A stretch of 8,252 bases of DNA from Streptococcaceae bacterium (GCA_031259195.1 JAIRLR010000004.1:1-8252), one strand, 5' to 3'. Counted from the first letter of the stretch, positions 1 through 6,908 are shown. Program-made: numbers and translations. The notes: generated by a model from the letters alone, not told the origin.

Positions 1-36
1 TTCATTAAAAGTAGGAATAATCAGTAAAACTTTCAT
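1..36 (-). CDS. N-terminal start of a probable family-2 glycosyltransferase (runs off the window)
   Basis: Only the first 12 codons are present, reading MKVLLIIPTFNE from an ATG at 36 down to the window edge. The pattern of a short hydrophobic strand followed by P-T-F-N-E is typical of the first beta strand of GT-A fold family-2 glycosyltransferases, where it helps bind the nucleotide sugar. A strong Shine-Dalgarno sequence, AAGGAGA (plus-strand positions 41-47), lies 4 bases upstream, which makes the start convincing. The gene follows the Fic gene and repeat copy C in the same direction, and two other glycosyltransferases lie in the window, which supports a surface-polysaccharide role. With so little sequence, another protein with a similar first strand cannot be excluded. 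Confidence 0.6.
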   Translation of the reverse strand, partial: MKVLLIIPTFNE

Positions 37-106
37 TATTTCTCCTTAGAGTCTGTCTATCATTTTTCAGTGGACGGAATTTTTGAATAAATTTTTGCAA
101 TTTTAG

Positions 107-126
107 TCTAAGCATAAGCTTTTAGA
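107..126. other. Stem-loop 1 of repeat copy C
   Basis: TCTAAGC (107-113) pairs with GCTT plus AGA (118-121 and 124-126), with loop ATAA and a two-base TT bulge. It occupies the same place as the perfect 7-bp stem at 6890-6908 in copy B, although the primary sequence has diverged. Conservation of the pairing potential is the main support. Confidence 0.5.
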
Positions 127-136
127 TAATGGATAA

Positions 137-161
137 AGGAAAACGAAGGATGAGTTTTCCT
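137..161. other. Stem-loop 2 of repeat copy C
   Basis: AGGAAAAC (137-144) and GTTTTCCT (154-161) form a perfect 8-bp stem with a 9-base loop. The equivalent stem in copy B (6921-6937) has an A-T pair where C has a G-C pair, a compensatory change. Read on the minus strand, in the direction of the genes, the stem is followed by a short T-rich run, so it could be a weak intrinsic terminator for the Fic gene. The A+T-rich stem makes strong termination doubtful. Confidence 0.55.
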
Positions 162-218
162 ACACCGTGCAAAAAATTATCAAAAACTTTTGCCGCTAGA
201 AGAATGGTAGACAAGCTC

Positions 219-1007
219 TTAATGATCATAATCACGCAAATTTTGCTCATTTAATTTCAATATTTCAACTCGCTCACGCAAGGTATCTTCAACAATATCT
301 GCAATAAATTGATTAAATAGCTCATGACTAGCATCAGGCGTTTTCTGCGTTTCGTATAAAACTTCGTTATAAATCTTTCGCAATTCCTCAGTTGGTTTTA
401 CATAAACTGGCGGAAATCCCGTTTTCGTTAATTGAAAATTTAAAAGCAAGCGAGCTGTTCGACCATTACCATTAATAAATGGATGAATGGTTACAAAGCG
501 TTGATGGATTTCACTAGCTAATTCAACTGGGTGAAGTTGCTGCCCCTCATTATTGGCCCATCTCACAAATTCTTCCATTTGCGATTTAATCAAAAATGGT
601 TGTGGCGGCTTATGATACCCTACAACGACCGGCACCGCTCGATAAACACCTGCAACTTCGCCTGCTTTTTTAGTACGGTGATAAACCAGATAGTTAATCT
701 CACGAATCATTCGCTCACTAAACGGCTGTTTTTCCAAATCCACTGCAAACTCTTTCATATAATCCAAAGCCTCAGAATAATCAATCAACTCCAGATAATC
801 CTTAATCGGCTTTTGCGCAATGGTAATCCCCATTTCCAAAGCAACCCGTGTTTCATCTAAAGTTAGCGTATTTCCTTCCAGCCAAGTAGAAGCATGAGTC
901 TCCTCGATACGATAATTTTTCCACAAAAGCTCAGCTTGCGCGGAATCCAGCGGCCTAAAATGATCAATCAGCTTTTTTAACTGATCTATCTTTGTATAAT
1001 CAACCAT
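219..1007 (-). CDS. Fic-domain protein, class II (probable AMPylase-type enzyme)
   Basis: The product is a 262-residue Fic protein. Fic enzymes usually transfer AMP, or another nucleotide or phosphate group, from a cofactor to a hydroxyl side chain of a target protein. The core motif is HPFINGNGR (residues 175-183) followed by TAR, containing the catalytic histidine and the anion-binding GNGR loop. The position usually held by Asp or Glu, which binds the metal, is Asn here. Near the N-terminus S-T-W-L-E-G (residues 40-45) fits the inhibitory [ST]xxxE[GN] motif, so this is a class II, self-inhibited Fic protein. The flap region lies around AGVYRAVPVVVGYHKPP (about 119-135). I chose ATG at 1007 over GTG at 1016 because GGTGAT, a match to the anti-Shine-Dalgarno sequence, lies 4 bases upstream of it. 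It follows a glycosyltransferase closely, and its stop is in repeat copy C. The target is unknown. Confidence 0.9.
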   Translation of the reverse strand: MVDYTKIDQLKKLIDHFRPLDSAQAELLWKNYRIEETHASTWLEGNTLTLDETRVALEMGITIAQKPIKDYLELIDYSEALDYMKEFAVDLEKQPFSERMIREINYLVYHRTKKAGEVAGVYRAVPVVVGYHKPPQPFLIKSQMEEFVRWANNEGQQLHPVELASEIHQRFVTIHPFINGNGRTARLLLNFQLTKTGFPPVYVKPTEELRKIYNEVLYETQKTPDASHELFNQFIADIVEDTLRERVEILKLNEQNLRDYDH

Positions 1008-1017
1008 TTCAATCACC
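1008..1017 (-). promoter_or_regulatory. Ribosome binding site deciding the Fic start
   Basis: On the minus strand the bases before the ATG at 1007 read GGGTGATTGAA. GGTGAT is complementary to the 16S rRNA 3' end just beyond the classical GGAGG core. The alternative GTG at 1016 lies inside this site and has no good Shine-Dalgarno of its own. The site begins 3 bases beyond the TAA stop of the upstream glycosyltransferase, so translation of the two genes is probably coupled. Confidence 0.5.
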
Positions 1018-1020
1018 CAG

Positions 1021-1067
1021 TTAAGAACCTGTTAACGATTTTACCAAAAACCGTCCGCTTTTCTTCG
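1021..1067. repeat. Repeat fragment D, fused into the 3' end of the glycosyltransferase gene
   Basis: TAAGAACCTGTTAAC (1022-1036) is an exact 15-base copy of the terminal inverted repeat end seen in copies A and B. Further in, GCTTTTCTTCG (1057-1067) matches the reverse complement of the start of the 38-bp block shared by A and B. Between CGA (1036-1038) and GCTTTTCTTCG there are 18 bases, exactly as in B on its reverse strand, but the bases between look inverted: TTACCAAAAA here is in the opposite orientation. No second terminal repeat is seen, so this is a remnant or solo end. It encodes the last residues and the stop of the glycosyltransferase. Confidence 0.6.
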
Positions 1068-2853
1068 AAAGATTCGGATTATAATAGGGATCATTTTCAA
1101 TAATATCCCGATATCTTTCCATCATATACTGCGACTCTTCTTCAAGTCTCTTGGCTTTTTCCTTGGAGGTATCATCATAACCACGCGTTTGCGATTCATA
1201 ATGATATAGCTCAGCCTTATGTGCCCAAATATTGTCCTTGCCTAACCTTTTTAAACGGATCCCTAAATCCACATCATTATACGCTACCGTCAAATTTTCA
1301 TCAAATCCGCCGATATGCTCAAAATCTTGTCTTTTAACCATTGCGCAAGCTGTTGTAACTGCATAATAGTTAACATTAATCTGCAGTCGACCAAAGTAGC
1401 CAAACTCACTTCGATCGTACATATGATGCGCATGCCCTGCAACACCACCTAAGCCAAGCACCACACCTGCATGTTGAATATGATTTGTTGGATAATGAAG
1501 TTTCGCTCCAACTATGCCTACACGCTCAAACTGGGCAAACGAAACCATTACTGACAACCAATCTGGCGCAATAACTTCAATATCATTATTTAAAAACAGG
1601 AGATACTTTCCCTTTGCCTCTTTTGCAGCTATATTGTTGATCTTTGAATAGTTAAAAAGAATATCAATCGAAAGCTTCGTAAACCTTTCGCCTAACTTCT
1701 CTTGATAATCAGCATAAAGCTTAAAAACTTCTTTGTTAGAGCTACCATTATCCGCCATAATTATTTCATAATTTTGATAAGTTGTTTTGGTGAGTATCGA
1801 GTCAACAGTACGTTTCGTATCTCCATAACCATTTTTAGCCGGAATAATGATCGAAACCAAATCGTCTTGCAAAATATCATAATGAACATCGTACAGCCCT
1901 AAGCCTGTGCCATGGATCGCTGTACCTTTTAATCCGCGTCGCACCATCGCTTCTTGCACAGCTTTTAACCCAGCTTCAAAAGCATACTTTTTCGTCTTAG
2001 GATTCACCGCCGTGGAAGTCTTTAACATCCGCCAATGATACAAAACTTTTGGTATATGATAAATTCGTTTCGCATCTGTTGCTTCCGTAAATCGCAATAC
2101 CAAATCATAATCCTGCGAACCCTCAAATCCTTTACGAAAACCACCGATTTTCTCAATCATCGAACACCTATAAACGCCCAAATGACTAATATAATTTGTC
2201 CCCAACAATAAATCAGGGGAGAAATCTGGTTTAAATGCAGGATCAGACCGATAACCTTTTTCCTCAATTTTATCTTCATCGCTATAAACAAGATCCAATT
2301 CTGGATTTTCATTTAAAACTTTCACCACTTCAAAAAGCGCATTGACCGGTAATTCGTCATCATTATCTACAAATGCTACAAATTCTCCTGTTGCAAGTTT
2401 TAAAGCTGAATTACTCGCTTCACTAATATGACCGTTGACTTTACGATACACGACCTTCACTCGTGCATCCGCTTTCTCATACTCTGCTAGTACTTTCTTG
2501 ATCGCAGAATCTGTTGAAAAATCCTCAGCAATACATAACTCAATCTTGGAATAGCTCTGCATCAAGATAGAATCAATACACTTTCTTAGCCACTTAACCG
2601 GTGCATTATAAACAGGCATCACAATTGAAATCAAAGGATCATACGTAAACCGCTCAATCTGTTCTTTCATCTCTGCCAATGTCTGATTCTCATTTTGTTC
2701 AATCCACTTTTGGTACGTCTCATCAGTAATTTTCGACGCTCTACCTGACTTTAGCTTTTTTAAAGTGGCTTTCAAACCATTAACCAGGCAATACCGATAC
2801 CCTTTGATTGCCACCGAAATATTTTTATCTAGCATCGCCTTAACTTTTTTCAT
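1021..2853 (-). CDS. Tandem two-domain family-2 glycosyltransferase, probable surface-polysaccharide enzyme
   Basis: The 610-residue product has two GT-A family-2 domains. A basic N-terminal region of about 70 residues leads to domain 1 (PLISIVMPVYNAP, from about 73) with metal-binding DNDDE at 163-167 and a GSQDYDLVLRF region typical of the family. Domain 2 starts near 332 (VSIIIPAKNGYGDT) with LNNDIEV around 421-427 and the acceptor-side GGFDENL and YNDVDLGIRL segments around 515-534. Such proteins add successive sugars to O-antigen, rhamnan or teichoic-type polymers; substrate cannot be read from sequence. There is no membrane helix, so it is cytoplasmic or membrane-associated. The frame stays open to an ATG at 2922, but that would overlap the upstream oxidoreductase gene by 38 bases. 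The ATG at 2853 follows AAAAGG by 4 bases, so I prefer it. The last 14 residues after NPNLS appear to derive from repeat fragment D. Confidence 0.88.
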   Translation of the reverse strand: MKKVKAMLDKNISVAIKGYRYCLVNGLKATLKKLKSGRASKITDETYQKWIEQNENQTLAEMKEQIERFTYDPLISIVMPVYNAPVKWLRKCIDSILMQSYSKIELCIAEDFSTDSAIKKVLAEYEKADARVKVVYRKVNGHISEASNSALKLATGEFVAFVDNDDELPVNALFEVVKVLNENPELDLVYSDEDKIEEKGYRSDPAFKPDFSPDLLLGTNYISHLGVYRCSMIEKIGGFRKGFEGSQDYDLVLRFTEATDAKRIYHIPKVLYHWRMLKTSTAVNPKTKKYAFEAGLKAVQEAMVRRGLKGTAIHGTGLGLYDVHYDILQDDLVSIIIPAKNGYGDTKRTVDSILTKTTYQNYEIIMADNGSSNKEVFKLYADYQEKLGERFTKLSIDILFNYSKINNIAAKEAKGKYLLFLNNDIEVIAPDWLSVMVSFAQFERVGIVGAKLHYPTNHIQHAGVVLGLGGVAGHAHHMYDRSEFGYFGRLQINVNYYAVTTACAMVKRQDFEHIGGFDENLTVAYNDVDLGIRLKRLGKDNIWAHKAELYHYESQTRGYDDTSKEKAKRLEEESQYMMERYRDIIENDPYYNPNLSKKSGRFLVKSLTGS

Positions 2854-2884
2854 CTTACCTTTTACTTTCTTGTATTTTATAACG

Positions 2885-3658
2885 CTAACTTTTCCCATCC
2901 GCCGTAAAGATAATTCCTGCATCTTCCCGCATCGCTACTAACACAGCATTGACATTACGAGCAAGCTCAATCCATTCTTCATATTTTGCACCCCAGTCAG
3001 CATTTTTAGGGAGCAACAAGACTTGAGCAAAATCTTCAGCTTCTTCCTTCATCGGATTGGTCAAAGCATTAACTTTTAAAGATCTCACATCTTTTTTACG
3101 CTCATAATAATCAGCTGAGTTAATCGCACTAATCGCAGCCAAAACCAAAGTTCCGTTAGCTAAAAAAATTTCCGAAGGAGCATAGCTGGTAACACTTTTA
3201 CCAGGTTGAATCGTGACATCAAAGTTTTCATAACGCAAAATGCCAGTTCCCAGGGCATCCACACCTGTTGGCACAAGGCTAGCAAAATAATGAACTGACT
3301 TTGGCATGCCAAACCAACCAATCGCAGCATAAATTTGATACACTCCCAAGTCATACAGCGCTCCGCCTGAAAATTTTAAAGAAAAAATATTAGGCTCCTC
3401 ACCTGCAAGCACTCTATCCATCCGCGAAGAATACTTGGCATAATGAAAGCTTGCACCTTGCACTTGTCTACTTGATTCCAAAAATTTTTTGACTTCAGCA
3501 AAGCTTTGCTCATGAATATTGCGCGCTGCTTCAAAGAAAAAGACTCTTTGCTTATTAGCCAAAGTGATAATCTTATCCATTTCTTCTCTGGTAGAAAAAG
3601 CTGCTGCAATAAATTGATCTGTAATCCAGCTAGTCCCAATTATTCCTAAATTCAACAT
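2885..3658 (-). pseudogene. Gfo/Idh/MocA-family oxidoreductase with a large internal in-frame deletion
   Basis: The frame encodes 257 residues where this NAD(P)-dependent family normally has about 320-330. The N-terminus MLNLGIIGTSWITDQF is the usual dinucleotide-binding GxxGxS/T start. After QFIAAA (residue 20) the sequence jumps straight to FSTREEMDKII, which normally follows the catalytic E-K-P motif near residue 90-95. About 65-70 residues are missing, comprising most of the Rossmann fold and the EKP lysine. The C-terminal domain looks intact, with FFFEAARNIHEQSF (about 40-53) and the GGALYDLGVYQIYAAIGWFG segment. It starts 17 bases after pepF, with a GAGG Shine-Dalgarno that overlaps the region of the pepF stop, and is surely co-transcribed. 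No stop or frameshift is present, so a protein could be made, but dehydrogenase activity is unlikely. I class it as a pseudogene by inference; a non-enzymatic role is possible. Confidence 0.72.
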
Positions 3659-3675
3659 TTAGCTCGCCTCTTTAA

Positions 3676-5484
3676 TCACAAACTTTCAACAATCTTTTCC
3701 AGTTCATCTAAACGCTTTTCAAATACCCCAAAAGCCGCTTCTAAATAATCTGCTTTAAGCATATCAACACCTGCTTTTTTCATTACATCAAGCGGGTAAG
3801 CTGAACTGCCAGTTTTTAAAAAGTCCAAATATCTATTTACATCTTCTTGGTTTCCATGAACAATTTTTTGTGACAAGTCATTTGCCGCTGCAAAGCCTGT
3901 AGCATATTGGAAAACATAGTAACTTCTATAAAAATGCGGAATTCGCGCCCACTCTAGTGCAATCTGTGAATCAAACGTCAAAGCTTCTCCATAATAATGA
4001 ACATTTAAATCACCATAGTATTTACTTAAACTATCCGCTGTTAAAGGCATTCCTGCTTCGACTTGCTGATTAATATAATGCTCAAACTCAGCAAATTGCG
4101 TTTGTCTAAAAATATTACCTTTAAAACCATCAAGATAATGATTTAAAACATACGCTCGAATCTTTAGATCTTTTTCATTTTTCAGTAAATATTCCGTTAA
4201 AATATTTTCATTAGTTGTTGAAGCAATCTCGGCCAAAAAGATTGGATAATGCCCATAAACATAAGGTTGAGTACTCCATGTGTAATAACTATTCGCGCTA
4301 TGCCCCATCTCATGCACCAGTGTGTAAAGATTATCCAAAGTATTTTGCCAATTTAGCAAAATATAAGCTTCGGTATCATAAGCACCACCTGAGAAAGCGC
4401 CAGATCTTTTACCTTCATTTTCATACACATCGATAACTCGATGATTAAAAGCATGTCGAACATAAGCTAGATAATCTTCTCCTAATGATGCTAAGCTCTC
4501 TAAAGTTTTCTCTTTGGCTTGCTTATATGTAAAGTTAAGAGGGGACTTGCCTAGCAACGGCGTATATAAATCATAACTATGAAGCTCTTTAACGCCTAGT
4601 ATCTTCTTACGAAAAGCAATATAACGATGCAATAAAGGTAAATGCTTATTGACCGTTGCAACCAACATGTCATAAACTTTTTCAGGTATGTGATTACTTT
4701 TTAACGATACTTCTCTTGAGCTTTGATAATTTCTAATACGCGCTGAAAAAACATTGGCTTTAATTTCACCATTTAAAGTACTGGCAACTGTATGCTGAAG
4801 TTGTTCGTATACTTTATAAATATTTTCAAAAGCTTGCTTACGTACATCTTGCTTAGTTGACTCTAAAAATTTAACAAAGTTGCCATTAGTTAACTGCACT
4901 AACTGTCCATTGTCATCAATTATATTGGCAAATTTTAAATCAGCATCATTCAATACTCTGAAAGTCTCAGAAGAAGCACTTAAAACATCACTAACACTGG
5001 CTAAAACATTTTCCACCTCGGCAGAGTTAATGTGTGCACGCTGCTCAGTAATTCCCTCAACAAAGTGTTTGTAAATGGCTAAGTCTGAAAATTCGGTAAA
5101 ATACTTTGCTAACAACTTATCCGATAAAGACAGCAACTCTGGTTCAAACCACGATACGGCTTCAGCCACTTGTGCATAGAGATTACCAGCTTGTCCAATA
5201 AACATCTGATACTTTGCATTCGTTGTATCTTGATCATGCTTTAGTGAAGCGTACATATAAATCTTTTGCAATCTCCGAAAAATAGTAAACTGCCACTCCA
5301 TTGCTTTCAAAAAAGCTTTTGCGCCATCTTTGAGTGTGCCTTCATAGTCTTTTTTGGCTGAAAGTTGCTTTGTTAACTGTTCTAACTCATCTTCCCACGC
5401 TTCATCATTAGGAAAAATTAATGACAAATTCCAAGTATCTGCGACTGCTAGCTCTTCTCTTTTTGGTAACTTTACCTGCTTCAT
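3676..5484 (-). CDS. pepF: Oligoendopeptidase F, M3 family zinc metallopeptidase
   Basis: The 602-residue product matches the usual length of PepF, a cytoplasmic zinc peptidase that cleaves oligopeptides of roughly 7-17 residues during peptide utilisation or protein turnover. The zinc site is HEMGH (391-395), in the context LYTLVHEMGHSANSYY, with the third ligand in AEIASTTNE (Glu419). C-terminal hallmarks include the F-R-Q-T-Q-F-A-E-F-E segment (459-468) and IPHFYRSYYVFQYATGFAAA (515-534). The start is ATG at 5484, supported by GAGGAG ending 6 bases upstream. The reading frame stays open for a further 25 codons to a TTG at 5559, but those codons lie in the terminal repeat of element A and are not part of the protein. 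pepF is followed 17 bases later by the truncated oxidoreductase. Repeat A separates it from the glycosyltransferase gene upstream, and its promoter may lie in that repeat. Confidence 0.96.
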   Translation of the reverse strand: MKQVKLPKREELAVADTWNLSLIFPNDEAWEDELEQLTKQLSAKKDYEGTLKDGAKAFLKAMEWQFTIFRRLQKIYMYASLKHDQDTTNAKYQMFIGQAGNLYAQVAEAVSWFEPELLSLSDKLLAKYFTEFSDLAIYKHFVEGITEQRAHINSAEVENVLASVSDVLSASSETFRVLNDADLKFANIIDDNGQLVQLTNGNFVKFLESTKQDVRKQAFENIYKVYEQLQHTVASTLNGEIKANVFSARIRNYQSSREVSLKSNHIPEKVYDMLVATVNKHLPLLHRYIAFRKKILGVKELHSYDLYTPLLGKSPLNFTYKQAKEKTLESLASLGEDYLAYVRHAFNHRVIDVYENEGKRSGAFSGGAYDTEAYILLNWQNTLDNLYTLVHEMGHSANSYYTWSTQPYVYGHYPIFLAEIASTTNENILTEYLLKNEKDLKIRAYVLNHYLDGFKGNIFRQTQFAEFEHYINQQVEAGMPLTADSLSKYYGDLNVHYYGEALTFDSQIALEWARIPHFYRSYYVFQYATGFAAANDLSQKIVHGNQEDVNRYLDFLKTGSSAYPLDVMKKAGVDMLKADYLEAAFGVFEKRLDELEKIVESL

Positions 5485-5489
5485 AAAAG

Positions 5490-5496
5490 TCTCCTC
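5490..5496 (-). promoter_or_regulatory. Ribosome binding site deciding the pepF start
   Basis: On the minus strand GAGGAGA precedes the ATG at 5484 by 5 bases. It begins exactly where the terminal inverted repeat of element A ends (5497). This fixes the pepF start at MKQVKLPKREEL and excludes the longer frame that reads through the repeat. Confidence 0.8.
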
Positions 5497-5551
5497 TAAG
5501 AACCTGTTAACTTGTCTGTCTATTGATGAACCCCGTTTACCAAGTTTGTAA

Positions 5552-5566
5552 TCAAGCAAAGCTTGA
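5552..5566. other. Short stem-loop in copy A
   Basis: TCAAGC (5552-5557) and GCTTGA (5561-5566) form a perfect 6-bp stem with loop AAA. It would lie in the pepF leader RNA if transcription starts in the repeat. Copy B has related sequence here but does not keep the pairing, so its importance is uncertain. Confidence 0.35.
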
Positions 5567-5570
5567 ACAA

Positions 5571-5599
5571 ATTGTAAAGAACTTAGGCATATCCTTTAA
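5571..5599 (-). promoter_or_regulatory. Candidate pepF promoter inside copy A
   Basis: On the minus strand TTAAAG (5594-5599) and TACAAT (5571-5576) are separated by 17 bases, a sigma-A-like arrangement with a good -10 and a weak -35 (3 of 6 consensus bases). It would give a leader of about 80 nt containing the left terminal repeat. It is the best candidate I see between the upstream glycosyltransferase and pepF, but read-through from 6709 is equally possible. Confidence 0.25.
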
Positions 5600-5733
5600 C
5601 GAAGAAAAGCAAAAAATTACCAAAAAAGTCGCACCAAGTAGGTACATCCGCACCTTTACTCTGTCAAGCTTCGCAAGACACTCGTTAAGGCAGTTCGCAA
5701 TTCTGGAGACAAGTTAACAAGTTCTAAACTACT

Positions 5734-6663
5734 TCAGTCAAAATTTTTTTCTTTAATTAAATAAACTGGACGTTTCTTGACCTCTAAAAAAACCTTACCT
5801 AAATATTTGCCAATAATGCCTAAACAAAACAATTGCAAACCGCCAATAAAAAGAATAATACAGGCAGTACTGGTCCAACCTGATACCGGATTATCCCAAA
5901 AAAAATCCCTGATAAAATAAAATAACATTGCAAAAAACGAGATCAAACAGCTAATGACTCCTATAAAGGTAGCAATATTCAAAGGAGCTTCCGAAAAATT
6001 AATAATCCCTTCCAATGAGTATTTAAATAAATTCCAAAAACTCCAAGAAGTCTCACCTGCTATACGCTTACGATTTTCAAAAGAAAGATATGTTGTCTTA
6101 AAACCAACCCAACTAAAAAGTCCTTTGGAAAAACGATTCACTTCTTTAAGCTCTAAAATAGCATCCACTACTTGGCGCGTCATCAAGCGAAAATCACGCG
6201 CTCCATCAACCATTTTGGTATCAGAAATATTATTAATCAGCTTATAAAACGCTTCAGCAAACCATGAACGAATAGGCGGCTCTCCCTTACGCCCTAAACG
6301 CATGGTGCCAACCACATCATAGTTTTCTTCGCAAATTAAGCGAAGCATCTCCGGCAAAAGATGCGGCGGATCGTGCAAATCAGCATCCATCACCGTTACA
6401 AATTCTCCTTTTGCGGCTTTTAGGCCAGCTAACAATGCTGACTCTTTGCCAAAATTACGCGAAAAAGAAAGATAACGAATTCGTGTATTTTCTTGTGCTA
6501 GCTCTCTTAAAACATTCAAAGTTTGATCGGTTGATCCGTCATTCACAAAATAATAAATAGTCTCGACTTCCATTTCTTCAGAGATTTTTTCAACTTCTTC
6601 AATAAAAAGTGGCAGCGTCTCCTCTTCATTAAAACATGGAACCACCACAGATAACTCCTGCAT
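5734..6663 (-). CDS. Polyprenyl-phosphate glycosyltransferase, GtrB/CsbB type
   Basis: The 309-residue product is a GT-A family-2 enzyme of the kind that loads a sugar onto undecaprenyl phosphate at the inner face of the membrane, for later use in decorating teichoic acids or polysaccharides. Motifs in order are VVVPCFNEE (6-14), VNDGSTD (40-46), NFGKESALLAG (70-80), DADLHDPP (93-100, where the usual Gln is His), GARDFRLM (154-161) and RKRIAGETSWSFWNLFKYSL (198-217). Two C-terminal membrane helices (about 228-250 and 264-288) are typical of the GtrB, DpmA and CsbB group, followed by a basic tail. The start ATG at 6663 has AGGAGG 5 bases upstream and an extended -10 promoter, so it probably begins a transcription unit. 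Copy A begins 7 bases beyond its stop. Close neighbours do not include a recognisable flippase or GT-C partner, so the final acceptor is unknown. Confidence 0.92.
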   Translation of the reverse strand: MQELSVVVPCFNEEETLPLFIEEVEKISEEMEVETIYYFVNDGSTDQTLNVLRELAQENTRIRYLSFSRNFGKESALLAGLKAAKGEFVTVMDADLHDPPHLLPEMLRLICEENYDVVGTMRLGRKGEPPIRSWFAEAFYKLINNISDTKMVDGARDFRLMTRQVVDAILELKEVNRFSKGLFSWVGFKTTYLSFENRKRIAGETSWSFWNLFKYSLEGIINFSEAPLNIATFIGVISCLISFFAMLFYFIRDFFWDNPVSGWTSTACIILFIGGLQLFCLGIIGKYLGKVFLEVKKRPVYLIKEKNFD

Positions 6664-6708
6664 AAAACCCTCCTGAAGATCAGATTAGGAAACCTGCTAA
6701 ACATGCTG

Positions 6709-6737
6709 ATTATACCACTTATGAGCAGAAGTCTTTA
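6709..6737 (-). promoter_or_regulatory. Extended -10 promoter for the GtrB/CsbB-type gene
   Basis: On the minus strand a perfect TATAAT (6709-6714) is preceded by TGG (6715-6717), giving the TGnTATAAT extended -10. The -35 position 17 bases upstream (TAAAGA, 6732-6737) is weak, which an extended -10 can offset. The predicted start near 6702 gives a leader of about 40 nt with an AGGAGGG ribosome binding site at 6668-6674. Confidence 0.65.
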
Positions 6738-6889
6738 TTGACACAAATAATTCTGCCCGTTTCACCATTAGAACCTGTTAACTTGTCTCTCTATCGATGG
6801 ATTGCGTTTACCAAGTTTGTAATCAATTAAGCTCAAAACAACTTGTAAACCTGCCAGGTTTTTTTGAAAAATTTTTACGCGTTTCTAGG

Positions 6890-6908
6890 CTAGAAGTACA
6901 GCTTCTAG
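6890..6908. other. Stem-loop 1 of repeat copy B
   Basis: CTAGAAG (6890-6896) and CTTCTAG (6902-6908) form a perfect 7-bp stem with loop TACAG. The corresponding position in copy C (107-126) also pairs despite sequence divergence. Confidence 0.6.

Larger units (their letters stand above)
46..222. repeat. Dispersed repeat copy C (diverged, about 177 bp)
   Basis: This region fills the gap between the Fic gene and the next glycosyltransferase and is a diverged relative of copy B. Its left end keeps GTCTGTCTAT (51-60), identical to copy A at 5514-5523. Its right end keeps AGACAAG (209-215) followed by CTCTTAA, as if the middle of each terminal inverted repeat had been lost. The interior from about 76 to 165 aligns with copy B from about 6856 to 6944, including a run ending GAAAACGAAG. 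Further right, 169-186 (GCAAAAAATTATCAAAAA) matches the conserved block of A and B with one change. Two hairpins are retained. The Fic stop codon (219-221) lies in its right end, and the Shine-Dalgarno of the next gene touches its left end. Confidence 0.75.
5497..5727. repeat. Dispersed repeat copy A, MITE-like (231 bp)
   Basis: The left end (5497-5517) and right end (5707-5727) form 21-bp terminal inverted repeats matching at 19 positions, with core AGAACCTGTTAACTTGTCT. The interior has the block CGTTTACCAAGTTTGTAATC plus two bases (5534-5555), identical to B at 6805-6826, and a 38-bp block (5595-5632) identical to B at 6980-7017. A lacks the roughly 115-bp hairpin module of B and C between these blocks. 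It has instead an extra module of about 75 bp (5633-5706) before its right end. The element starts 7 bases after the TGA of the upstream glycosyltransferase and ends at the pepF Shine-Dalgarno. It encodes no recognisable protein and no clear target duplication is visible, so mobilisation in trans by a transposase elsewhere is only a hypothesis. Confidence 0.9.

Noticed and set aside
37..106. Possible promoter (TAAAAT on the minus strand near 100-105) for the gene starting at 36
   Set aside because: No acceptable -35 at 16-18 bases upstream and no extended -10, so I could not separate it from A+T-rich background.
2854..2922. Longer start (ATG at 2922) for the large glycosyltransferase
   Set aside because: It overlaps the end of the oxidoreductase gene by 38 bases, and the GGGAAG before it is almost in contact with the ATG; the ATG at 2853 has better placed AAAAGG.
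5523..5717. Plus-strand frame of 64 codons inside repeat A
   Set aside because: It lies wholly in the repeat, has no convincing ribosome binding site, and only the part over the 38-bp block has a counterpart in B, where the frame ends soon after; copy C does not preserve it.
6686..6704. GGAAACCTGCTAAACATG in the leader of the GtrB/CsbB-type gene resembles the terminal repeat
   Set aside because: Matching needs three inserted bases and there is no accompanying block or partner end; the similarity could be chance.
6846..6864. Plus-strand terminator-like AAACCT-GCC-AGGTTT followed by T residues in copy B
   Set aside because: The stem is short with a 3-base loop, and no plus-strand gene precedes it; noted only as part of the repeat.
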